Source of the DNA: Bradyrhizobium sp. SZCCHNS1050
Lineage (GTDB): Bacteria; Pseudomonadota; Alphaproteobacteria; Rhizobiales; Xanthobacteraceae
DNA: 64,000 bases
Assembly: GCF_032484785.1 (NCBI RefSeq)
Contig: NZ_JAUETR010000001.1
Location: forward strand, 2,979,501-3,043,500
Reading direction: 5' to 3'
The translations under genes and the position numbers were made by a program. How positions within the stretch are numbered: the stretch's first letter is position 1; each line of letters begins with the position of its first letter. Below the pieces are notes generated by a model. The model saw nothing but the letters and a program-made list of their open reading frames with translations. It did not search any database and was not told where the DNA came from. Below, piece after piece: positions 57,289 to 64,000 of the stretch.

Positions 57289-59487
57289 TCAGCGCTTTCC
57301 ACCGAACAATCGATCCACCAGCCAGCCGTCGAGGCCCGCGGCGGCTTCCGGCCGCGCGTTGCCGCGGCTCGGCGGCGCCGAGCGTGCGCTCGGTGCCGGC
57401 GCGGATGGCGCCGTGATCTGCGAGGCGATCTGCGCCAGGGTCGGGACCAGGCCCGAGCCCTGCGCGTTCGGCAGCGCCGCGACCGGCACGCCCTGATGCG
57501 CTGATCGCATGAAGCGGGTCCAGACCTCGACGGGCAGGCCGCCGCCGGTCGCCTTCTTGGTCGGCGAGTTGTCGTCGTTGCCGAGCCAGACGCCGGTGAC
57601 GAGATGCGCGGTGTAGCCGATGAACCAGGCGTCGCGGAAATCCTGGCTGGTGCCGGTCTTGCCGGCAGCGATCCAGCCCGGGATCTCCGCCTTCTTCGCG
57701 GTGCCGGAGATCAGGGTCTCCTGCATCATCTGATTCATCATCGCCGCGTTGCGCGGCTCGATCACCTGCACCGGCTGCTCGGTTTGGCGCATGTAGAGCA
57801 GCTTGCCGTCGAGCGTCCTGATCCGCGTCACCACATGCGGCGAGACGGCGAGGCCGCCATTGGAGAACGGCGCGTAGGCGCCGACCAGCTCGATCATCGA
57901 CACCTCGGAGGTGCCGAGCGCGATCGACGGGTTGGGATCGAGCTTGGAGGCGATGCCGAGCCGGTGTGCGGTCCGCACCACGTTCTTCGGTCCGACCTCG
58001 AGGCCGACGCGCACGGCGACCGTGTTGAGCGACATCGCCAGCGCCTGGGTCAGCGTCACCGGGCCGAAATATTCGCGGGTGTAGTTCTCCGGCTTCCAGC
58101 CCTTCAGATCGAGCGGCGCGTCCTGGCGGACCGTGTCCGGCGCCAGGCCCTGCTCGATCGCGGTGAGATAGACGAACGGCTTGAACGCCGAGCCGGGCTG
58201 GCGTTTGGCGGTTACGGCGCGGTTGAACTGGCTGTCGGCATAGTTGCGGCCGCCGACCATGGCGCGCACGGCGCCGTCGGGGGTCATCGCCACCAGCGCG
58301 CCCTGGCTGACGTTGAACTTGACGCTCTTCGCCGCGAGCTCGTCGATGATGGCCGCTTCCGCCACGCTCTGCAGCTTCGGATCGATCGTGGTCTCCACCA
58401 CGATCGACTCCTCGACTTGGCCGACGAGGTCGTCGAGCACCTCGCCGATCCAGTCGGCGACGTAGTTGATGGTGCCGGCGCCGGCCGGCTTCACCGCGAC
58501 GGATGGATGCGCGATCTGGGCCTGCGCCTGGGCCTCGGTGATGAACTTGGCCTCCGCCATCGCCGCCAGCACGGTCTGGGCGCGCTTGGCCGCGCCCTCC
58601 GGGTTGCGGTTCGGCGCCAGCCGCGACGGCGACTTGACGAGACCTGCGAGCATCGCGGCTTCGCCGATCGTCACCTGCCGCGCCGACTTGCCAAAATAGC
58701 GCTGCGCCGCGGCCTCGACGCCGTAGGCGCCCGAGCCGAAATAGACCCGGTTGAGATACAGCTCGAGGATCTCGCGCTTGGAATATTTGCGCTCCAGCCA
58801 CAGCGCCAGCTCCGCCTCCTGCAGCTTGCGCGCCAGCGTGCGCTCCTGGGTCAGGAACAGGTTCTTGGCGAGCTGCTGCGTCAGGGTCGAGCCGCCCTGC
58901 GACACGCCGCGATGCAGGATGTTGGCGACGACGGCGCGGGCGATGCCGATCGGGTCGATGCCGAAATGCTGGTAGAAGCGGCGGTCCTCGATGGCGATGA
59001 ACGCCTTCGGCAGATAGGGCGGCAGATCCTTCAGGGCGACGTTGGCGCCGGCCATCTCGCCGCGCTGCGCCAGCATGGTGCCGTCATAGCCCACGATCTC
59101 GATCGTCGGCGGCCGTTTGGGGATCTCCAGCGATTGGATCGGCGGCAGATGCGCGCCGGCCCAGATCACGACGCCGACCAGCGCGATCACGCCCCACAGG
59201 CCGCAGACCAGCGCCCAGTAGAACATGCGCCCGATCGACATTCCCCAGCGCGACTTGCCGCGTCTCGGCTTTGGTTTCGGTGTCGAGGCCTTCGGCTCGC
59301 GCGCCGGCACATCGTCCTCGTCGTCGGGCTCGACCGGCCTTTTCTTTGCAGTCTTTGCAACTGACTTCTTGGGCGTGTCGTCGGAGGGAATGCGATCCTT
59401 GGGGTCGAGGCGCAGATCGGCCATCGCGGCCGCAAGACCGAATCGCGGCTCCTTGCGTCCGCCGCCCTGTTTCCGTCCCCGCGCCAT
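57289..59487 (-). CDS. Class A penicillin-binding protein (PBP1A family)
   Basis: 732 residues from the ATG at 59487. A disordered basic-acidic N-terminus is followed by one TM helix (YWALVCGLWGVIALVGVVIW). The glycosyltransferase domain has EDRRFYQHFGIDP and QGGSTLTQQLAKNLFLT. The transpeptidase has the Ser in RQPGSAFKPF, SLNTVAVR and AGKTGTSQD. Full length and intact motifs indicate an active bifunctional peptidoglycan synthase of the inner membrane. The C-terminal tail is Pro/Ser-rich. Confidence 0.92.
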   Translation of the reverse strand: MARGRKQGGGRKEPRFGLAAAMADLRLDPKDRIPSDDTPKKSVAKTAKKRPVEPDDEDDVPAREPKASTPKPKPRRGKSRWGMSIGRMFYWALVCGLWGVIALVGVVIWAGAHLPPIQSLEIPKRPPTIEIVGYDGTMLAQRGEMAGANVALKDLPPYLPKAFIAIEDRRFYQHFGIDPIGIARAVVANILHRGVSQGGSTLTQQLAKNLFLTQERTLARKLQEAELALWLERKYSKREILELYLNRVYFGSGAYGVEAAAQRYFGKSARQVTIGEAAMLAGLVKSPSRLAPNRNPEGAAKRAQTVLAAMAEAKFITEAQAQAQIAHPSVAVKPAGAGTINYVADWIGEVLDDLVGQVEESIVVETTIDPKLQSVAEAAIIDELAAKSVKFNVSQGALVAMTPDGAVRAMVGGRNYADSQFNRAVTAKRQPGSAFKPFVYLTAIEQGLAPDTVRQDAPLDLKGWKPENYTREYFGPVTLTQALAMSLNTVAVRVGLEVGPKNVVRTAHRLGIASKLDPNPSIALGTSEVSMIELVGAYAPFSNGGLAVSPHVVTRIRTLDGKLLYMRQTEQPVQVIEPRNAAMMNQMMQETLISGTAKKAEIPGWIAAGKTGTSQDFRDAWFIGYTAHLVTGVWLGNDDNSPTKKATGGGLPVEVWTRFMRSAHQGVPVAALPNAQGSGLVPTLAQIASQITAPSAPAPSARSAPPSRGNARPEAAAGLDGWLVDRLFGGKR

Positions 59488-59641
59488 ACGCAACCCGAGC
59501 CCGCGACCCCGCCGTCCGACCACGGTAACGTCCGGAGTTTAAGGGGCAGTTAGAAAGATCTTAACGCGCGATTAGGAGTTTCGCGCCGCTAACGCCGCGT
59601 TATGGTTAAGCCAAGGTAAACAACAACAGGCGAGGGAGTTC

Positions 59642-60070
59642 ATGGGCCATATCGATCCCACCAAGGAGGTGTTCGCGCAGTTTCGGGAGAACGACCGCCC
59701 GGGGCCGATCCACATGCTGAACCTGGTGCGGCTGCGCAGGGAGGCAGCCTATCCCGATGGACGCAAGGTCAGCGGCGCGGAAGCCTATGCCGCCTATGGC
59801 CGCGAGAGCGGCCCGGTGTTCGAGCGCCTCGGCGGCCGCATCGTCTGGCAGGGTCGTTTCGAGCTGATGCTGATCGGTCCGCAGGACGAACGTTGGGATC
59901 GCTGCTTCATCGCGGAATATCCGAGCGTGCAGGCGTTCGTCGAGATGATTAGGGATCCCGTCTATCGCGAGGCGGTGAAGCACCGCCAGGCTGCGGTCGA
60001 AGACTCGCGCCTGATCCGCCACGCCGTGCAGCCGGTGGGCAAGAACTTTGGCGAGGTGCCGGCGGGGTAG
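59642..60070 (+). CDS. DUF1330-family protein
   Basis: 142 residues; MGHIDPTKEVFAQFRENDRP, then IHMLNLVRLRREAAYPDG and GPQDERWDRCFIAEYPSVQA with a VEMIRDPVYREAV segment. These are DUF1330 blocks, a ferredoxin-like fold related to dimeric alpha/beta barrels. Function unknown. GGCGAGGGAG lies upstream of the ATG. Lone gene. Confidence 0.85.
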   Translation: MGHIDPTKEVFAQFRENDRPGPIHMLNLVRLRREAAYPDGRKVSGAEAYAAYGRESGPVFERLGGRIVWQGRFELMLIGPQDERWDRCFIAEYPSVQAFVEMIRDPVYREAVKHRQAAVEDSRLIRHAVQPVGKNFGEVPAG

Positions 60071-60142
60071 GTCTCATTGCATTTCGCGTCTCATTGCATT
60101 TGCGAGACTGGTAGTACGGTGTTGCCACACGAAAGGTACGTT

Positions 60143-60243
60143 CCCTCCCCCCTTGTGGGGGAGGGCTAGGGAGGGGGGTGGCCACGAAGACGGTCGCCCG
60201 GAGCTACCCCCCTCCCCAACCCTCCCCCACAAGGGGGGAGGGA
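60143..60243. repeat. Inverted repeat with about 36-bp arms
   Basis: The stretch starting CCCTCCCCCCTTGTGGGGGA (60143 on) returns inverted at about 60204-60243, ending CCCACAAGGGGGGAGGG. This is the widely dispersed Bradyrhizobium intergenic palindrome type. It lies between the DUF1330 and ArsR genes. Confidence 0.7.
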
Positions 60244-60301
60244 GCGCGGCGGTGGACGGCGATAGGGAACGCCAACATCCACGTCGTCGACGCTTGCACG
60301 T

Positions 60302-60323
60302 CACATAAGTTTATGCTTATGTG
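60302..60323 (+). promoter_or_regulatory. ArsR-type operator (palindrome)
   Basis: CACATAAG-TTTATG-CTTATGTG is a perfect 8-8 inverted repeat, five bases before the ArsR start codon. ArsR/SmtB repressors bind 12-2-12-like or shorter AT-rich palindromes, and this is the only such site beside the gene. Autoregulation is inferred; bound repressor would cover the start region. Confidence 0.65.
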
Positions 60324-60328
60324 TTGGC

Positions 60329-60643
60329 ATGATCGAGAGTGACATCTTCAGAGCCCTGGCTGATCCGACGCGATACGCGATCTTCGAGAAGCTGGCGAAC
60401 GGCAGCATGAATGCCAGCGCGCTTCGCGAGGGTCTGACGATCAGCCAGCCGGCGATGTCCCAGCACCTCGCGGTTCTCCGAAGCGCGGGATTGGTGAGGG
60501 AAGAACGGCAGGGTCGCTTCGTCAACTATGAGGTCGATCCGGAGGGCCTGGCGCAGATCGCGCGCTGGCTGGCGAAGTACCGCGCCTACTGGCCGTCGCG
60601 GGTCGATGCGTTGAAGGCCGTGCTGAAGGACATGGACCAATGA
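60329..60643 (+). CDS. ArsR-family HTH regulator (SRPBCC-associated)
   Basis: 104 residues: MIESDIFRALADPTRYAIFE, then winged-helix blocks (GLTISQPAMSQHLAVLRSAG, VREERQGRFVNYEVDPEGLA). No metal-site CxC is seen, so this is the non-metal type often linked to SRPBCC proteins. The stop overlaps the next start by four bases. A palindromic operator sits directly upstream. There is no strong ribosome-binding site, so translation may be near-leaderless. Confidence 0.85.
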   Translation: MIESDIFRALADPTRYAIFEKLANGSMNASALREGLTISQPAMSQHLAVLRSAGLVREERQGRFVNYEVDPEGLAQIARWLAKYRAYWPSRVDALKAVLKDMDQ

Positions 60644-60999
60644 CCGATATCAAGGCTGACCGGCAGAGCGACGATCTGGTGCTCGACTACGAACTGGACG
60701 CGCCGCCGGAGAAGGTCTGGCGTGCCATCAGCATTCCTGCGCTGCGCGAGAACTGGCTGCCGCGCGGCGACCTCGCCGATGCTGCGCCAATCTCCGCGAC
60801 GCCCGGCGAAGAAGTCCGCTACCGGATGCGCGACCACGAACCGCCGTACCTGGAGAGCATCGTGACGTTCCAGGTCATGCCCAATGCCGAGGGCGGCACC
60901 AGGCTCAGAATCATTCACGGGTTGGTCGCCACGACGCTGATGCGGCGGACATCGTCGGCGGCGAACAGCAACAGGCGCAGCCTGATGCGCGCGGCCTGA
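60640..60999 (+). CDS. SRPBCC (AHSA1-like) protein
   Basis: 119 residues, [20 protein letters not shown] followed by [20 protein letters not shown], the classical AHSA1/START-fold opening (DAPPEKVW). The C-terminal part is shorter than usual and ends in a polar [19 protein letters not shown] tail. It is coupled by a four-base overlap to the ArsR gene; such pairs are common in alphaproteobacteria. Ligand unknown. Confidence 0.75.
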   Translation: MTDIKADRQSDDLVLDYELDAPPEKVWRAISIPALRENWLPRGDLADAAPISATPGEEVRYRMRDHEPPYLESIVTFQVMPNAEGGTRLRIIHGLVATTLMRRTSSAANSNRRSLMRAA

Positions 61000-61042
61000 C
61001 CCTTCAAGTCACCGACACCTCACTGAAACCGGGAGCTCGCGC

Positions 61043-61660
61043 ATGCGCGACACGATGCAACTCGTCCCTATGGTCATCGAGCAGTCGAGCCGGGGAGAGC
61101 GATCCTTCGACATCTATTCGCGGCTGCTGCGCGAGCGGATCGTCTTCCTCAACGGCGAGGTCAACGATACGGTCTCCGCCCTGGTCTGCGCGCAACTGCT
61201 TTTCCTCGAGGCGGAGAACCCAAAGCGGCCGATCCATCTCTACATCAATTCACCTGGCGGCGTGATCACCAGCGGCCTGGCGATGTATGACACGATGCAA
61301 TTCGTCAAAGCACCGGTGCACACGCTCTGCATGGGAACGGCGCGTTCGATGGGCTCGTTTCTTCTGATGGCGGGAGAGCCGGGCGAGCGGACGGCGCTGC
61401 CCAATGCAAGCCTTCACGTGCATCAGCCGCTCGGTGGCTTTCAGGGCCAGGCGTCCGACATCCTGATTCACGCGAGGGAGATGGAGCAGACCAAGCACCG
61501 CATGATCAGGCTCTACGCCGAGCATTGCGGGCGCAGCTATGAGGACGTCGAGCGCACCCTGGATCGCGATCACTTCATGACCGCGGACGAAGCCTTGCAG
61601 TGGGGCTTGATCGACCGCGTCGTCAAGCAACGCGACCTGGGTGACGTCATCAACGACTGA
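61043..61660 (+). CDS. clpP: ATP-dependent Clp protease proteolytic subunit (paralogue)
   Basis: 205 residues. The catalytic triad is Ser102 ([11 protein letters not shown], where most ClpP have GQAASMGA), His127 ([12 protein letters not shown]) and Asp176 ([12 protein letters not shown]). The spacing matches ClpP. It is not next to clpX, so this is probably a second copy with a specialised role. GGGAGCTCGC lies upstream. The odd TAR instead of QAA near the active Ser may affect substrate access. Confidence 0.85.
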   Translation: MRDTMQLVPMVIEQSSRGERSFDIYSRLLRERIVFLNGEVNDTVSALVCAQLLFLEAENPKRPIHLYINSPGGVITSGLAMYDTMQFVKAPVHTLCMGTARSMGSFLLMAGEPGERTALPNASLHVHQPLGGFQGQASDILIHAREMEQTKHRMIRLYAEHCGRSYEDVERTLDRDHFMTADEALQWGLIDRVVKQRDLGDVIND

Positions 61661-61830
61661 TACTCCCTCGACGCGAGGGCGGATCCTGCCGCAACAGCCG
61701 TCGTCACCCGCGATGCGGTCGAATGGCCGTCGGCGAGCGCACGCAGCGGCGAACGGGCGCACCCCCGTGCCGCAATGCAGAACGGGGCCGCGCCATCGCG
61801 CAGCCCCGTACCATCGATGTTGACCGCGTC

Positions 61831-61864
61831 ATTCCGGGGCGAAGCGCAGCATCGAACCCGGAAT
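61831..61864. repeat. Palindromic repeat after clpP
   Basis: ATTCCGGG (61831-61838) pairs with CCCGGAAT (61857-61864), between convergent clpP and the binding-protein gene. No T run; it may be a dispersed repeat rather than a terminator. Confidence 0.45.
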
Positions 61865-61916
61865 CTCGAGGTTGGTTCGTCGCTGTCGCGACGCCCTGGA
61901 ACGACGTCGAGTGCAG

Positions 61917-63143
61917 CTAGCCCGCCGCGCCCTTGTCCTCCAGGATCGGGCCGAACAGTTCCCAGCGCTCGCCGTTGAACTTCATCATCTGCAGTTGCTT
62001 GTTGACACGATAGTCGGTCGGCGAGGTGTTGATCTTCATTCCCGGTAGCGAGAAGTCGCCGGTTACATCCTTCAGCGACGCCGCCTGCTTCATGACGTTC
62101 TCGTGCGTCAGGTTGTCGCCGCACATCTGCAGCACGGTGACCAGGAGCTGCGCGGTCGAATAGCCGTAGGTGTTGAAGTTCGAGTTCTTGTCACCCTCGG
62201 GATAATACTTGGCCATGAAATCGAAATAGCGCTTCAGGCCCGGATCGTCCTTCCACTGCGGGTCGAGCGGATCCTTGCCGTAGTTGACGGAGATGACGCC
62301 CTTGGCAGCGTCGAGGCCCGCAGGCTGCATGACCGCGCCGACCGAGGTCGCGTTGATGTCGACAATGTGCACGGGGTGCCAATCGAGCTCATGGAGCTTC
62401 TTGATCGCCTGCGCGGCTTGTTTCGGCGTCGCGGCCGAGAACAACAGGTCGGCTCCCGCCGACTTGATCTTCAGGATCTGCGAGTCGATGGTCGGATCGG
62501 AAACCTCGTAGGAGGCTTCGGACACGATCATCGTCGACGCCTTGTCGCCGAGGCCGGCCTTGATACCGTTCAGGTAGTCCTTGCCGAGATCGTCATTCTG
62601 ATAGAGCACGCCGATCTTGGCGTTGGGATGCTCCTTCAGAATATACTGGCCGTAGATGCGGCCCTCGGTGAAGTAGTTGGGATTGTACCCCATGGTCCAC
62701 GGGAAGTTCTTGGGGTCCGTGAACTTGGTGGCGCCGGTGGCGGCGAACAACTGCGGCACCTTCTTGGCGTTGAGGTATTTCTGGACCGCGGCGTTGGACG
62801 GCGTGCCGATAATCTGGAAGGTCAGCAGAACTCCGTCGTCCTCGACCAGCTTGCGGACCTGCTCGACGGCCTTGGGCGGCGAGTAGGCGTCGTCATACTG
62901 GATCAGCTTGATCTTGCGGCCGTTGATGCCGCCCTGCTCGTTGATCATGTTGAAATAGGCGGCCTGGGTCTTGCCGATCGAGGCATAGGCCGAGGCAGGA
63001 CCCGAGAACGGCACCGTCTGGCCGACCTTGATCTCGGTATCGGAGGCGCCGGGATCATACTTCTTCTGGGCCGAGGCTGACGTGACGGAGAGGGTGACGG
63101 CCAAAGCGGCCGCCCCTGCAAGACGGAAATATCCCTGTCGCAT
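61917..63143 (-). CDS. ABC transporter substrate-binding protein (Peripla_BP_6), orphan
   Basis: 408 residues. MRQGYFRLAGAAALAVTLSV begins a signal peptide ending SASA/QKKYDPG. The domain opens DTEIKVGQTVPFSGPASAYA, with GGINGRKIKLIQYDDAYSPP and a hinge region ILKIKSAGADLLFSAATPKQ. It resembles Liv-type receptors for amino acids or aromatic compounds. No permease or ATPase genes are next to it; it could serve the Liv operon at 22-26 kb, whose own receptor is frameshifted. That is only a suggestion. Confidence 0.88.
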   Translation of the reverse strand: MRQGYFRLAGAAALAVTLSVTSASAQKKYDPGASDTEIKVGQTVPFSGPASAYASIGKTQAAYFNMINEQGGINGRKIKLIQYDDAYSPPKAVEQVRKLVEDDGVLLTFQIIGTPSNAAVQKYLNAKKVPQLFAATGATKFTDPKNFPWTMGYNPNYFTEGRIYGQYILKEHPNAKIGVLYQNDDLGKDYLNGIKAGLGDKASTMIVSEASYEVSDPTIDSQILKIKSAGADLLFSAATPKQAAQAIKKLHELDWHPVHIVDINATSVGAVMQPAGLDAAKGVISVNYGKDPLDPQWKDDPGLKRYFDFMAKYYPEGDKNSNFNTYGYSTAQLLVTVLQMCGDNLTHENVMKQAASLKDVTGDFSLPGMKINTSPTDYRVNKQLQMMKFNGERWELFGPILEDKGAAG

Positions 63144-63522
63144 GGGGTCTATCGTTCCTCCTGATTTGTTATGCGGCTGGTCTGCCCGACCGGGGCGCCA
63201 TCGCTGGGAGGGAGTGTGGAGGAAGGGCTGGGCGGACGCAAGGCGAGGGGAGCACGGGTGCGGCGGTTCCGTCGATGTCGCTATGATGAGCCCAACTGGC
63301 TCAACAAGTTCGGTGTCGTCCCGGCCAAGCCCGGCGTCGCGCAGCGACGTCGGGCGCAGAGCCGGGATCCATAGCCACAGGCCGTCGTGTGGCTACGGCT
63401 CGGAGTGGCGATCCTGCCCCAAAACGCTGCCTGGGATTATGGGTCCCGGATCGGCGCCGCGACGCGCTTGTGCGCGTCACGGCTTGTCCGGGACGACACA
63501 GAGGATGGAGATACAGCCCGGC
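63144..63522. other. Intergenic region with palindromic repeat
   Basis: 379 bases without a supported gene. It holds a repeat at 63314-63498. Several short frames are antisense or composition artefacts. No promoter identified by eye for the binding-protein gene. Confidence 0.4.
63314..63498. repeat. Inverted repeat element with inner hairpin
   Basis: TGTCGTCCCGG (63314-63324) pairs perfectly with CCGGGACGACA (63488-63498). Inside, TAGCCACA and TGTGGCTA around 63372-63400 form another stem. A dispersed Bradyrhizobium-type element of about 185 bases. Confidence 0.55.
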
Positions 63523-63888
63523 TCAGCCCGCGAGCCAAACCAGCACCAGGCCGATCGTGGCCGGCACGCTCTGGATGAACAGGATCTTGCGGCTGGCGGT
63601 GGCGGCGCCATAGAGCCCGGCGACGAGCACGCAGAGCAGGAAGAAGATCTTGATCTGGAACGCGAAGGCCGGCGTCGGGTGCGCCAGGCCCCAGAACAGG
63701 CCGGCGGCGAGGAAGCCGTTGTAGAGGCCCTGATTGGCGCCGAGCACCTTGGTCTGCTCCGCGCGCTCCGGCGTGTTGTTGAACGCCCTCAAGCCGGCCG
63801 GTTTGGTCCAGAGAAACATCTCGAGTACCAGAATGTAGACGTGCAGCAGGCCGATCAGCCCGACGACGATGTCTGCAATCAATGCCAT
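63523..63888 (-). CDS. DUF1304-family membrane protein
   Basis: 121 residues from the ATG at 63888. Four TM helices: MALIADIVVGLIGLLHVYIL, then LYNGFLAAGLFWGLA, IFFLLCVLVAGLYGA and IGLVLVWLAG. The DUF1304 signature is EMFLWTKPAGLRAFN and NQGLYNGFLAAGLFWG. Function unknown; small inner-membrane proteins found across bacteria. The upstream extension to 63987 is rejected as unlike the family. Confidence 0.88.
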   Translation of the reverse strand: MALIADIVVGLIGLLHVYILVLEMFLWTKPAGLRAFNNTPERAEQTKVLGANQGLYNGFLAAGLFWGLAHPTPAFAFQIKIFFLLCVLVAGLYGAATASRKILFIQSVPATIGLVLVWLAG

Positions 63889-64000
63889 GGTTCGGCTCCC
63901 CCAAGCCTGCGTGGGCCGGCGCTGGTGCCGGTCCCCTCGTTCAAATCGAGCTCCCGAGCGGCTCAGGGCCGCGCGATGGTCGCTCATGCCGCCGGTTGAG

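Overview
The window looks like the chromosome of a high-GC alphaproteobacterium of the Bradyrhizobium/Nitrobacteraceae type. The evidence is a RegS/RegR (ActS/ActR) redox pair, several PAS-GGDEF-EAL proteins, an HWE histidine kinase, a Liv-type ABC operon, an intracellular PHA depolymerase, an MmcB-like protein, DUF1488/DUF1330/DUF1304 proteins and many short palindromic intergenic repeats. The assignment rests on gene content read by eye. No database search was possible.

Region 1 (1 to about 18,060) is an integrated, decaying mobile island. It opens with a Ti-type conjugation module: a relaxase cut by the window edge, a recognisable oriT between divergent genes, traC and traD. A defence-like cargo follows, flanked by two different IS66-family remnants. 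It holds a secreted or anchored repeat-containing protein (3307-5682), and on the opposite strand a trypsin-STAND-membrane-FGE fusion (5685-8582), an alpha/beta hydrolase (8722-9588) and a caspase-like protease (9585-11354). The cargo is visibly more AT-rich than the flanks (about 42% GC in the line 4201-4260 against about 63% in 50221-50280, counted by hand). Beyond it lie an IS66 wreck, an intact IS256-family element with matching direct repeats, a periplasmic amidase, small hypothetical genes and a HTH regulator. The island ends at an intact tRNA-Arg(CCG). A 5'-half copy of the same tRNA, with a compensated anticodon-stem change, sits just outside, so the island may have brought a replacement tRNA when it broke the original.

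Region 2 (18,180-33,000) is ordinary chromosome: YccF, a Cache/PAS/GGDEF/EAL protein, a branched-chain amino-acid type ABC operon (livMHFG) whose binding-protein gene is frameshifted by a 4-base tandem duplication, a second GGDEF-EAL protein, an HWE kinase, an SDR and a cytochrome P450.

Region 3 (33,000-47,960) carries small hypothetical proteins, an outer-membrane beta-barrel, a single-domain response regulator, a flavin-dependent monooxygenase, a PHB-depolymerase-type esterase, a metallo-beta-lactamase-fold hydrolase and two GH13 enzymes on either side of an AbiEii-like nucleotidyltransferase pair. mmcB and a run of very small genes follow, two of them below usual gene-calling length.

Region 4 (47,960-64,000) holds regR/regS, an ABC-2 exporter, phaZ, a YgjP-type metallopeptidase, a PAS-GAF-GGDEF-EAL protein, a class A penicillin-binding protein, an ArsR/SRPBCC pair with a clear palindromic operator, a clpP paralogue without clpX, an orphan ABC binding protein and a DUF1304 membrane protein.

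The best candidate for an undescribed system is the caspase / hydrolase / trypsin-STAND-FGE cluster at 5.7-11.4 kb.
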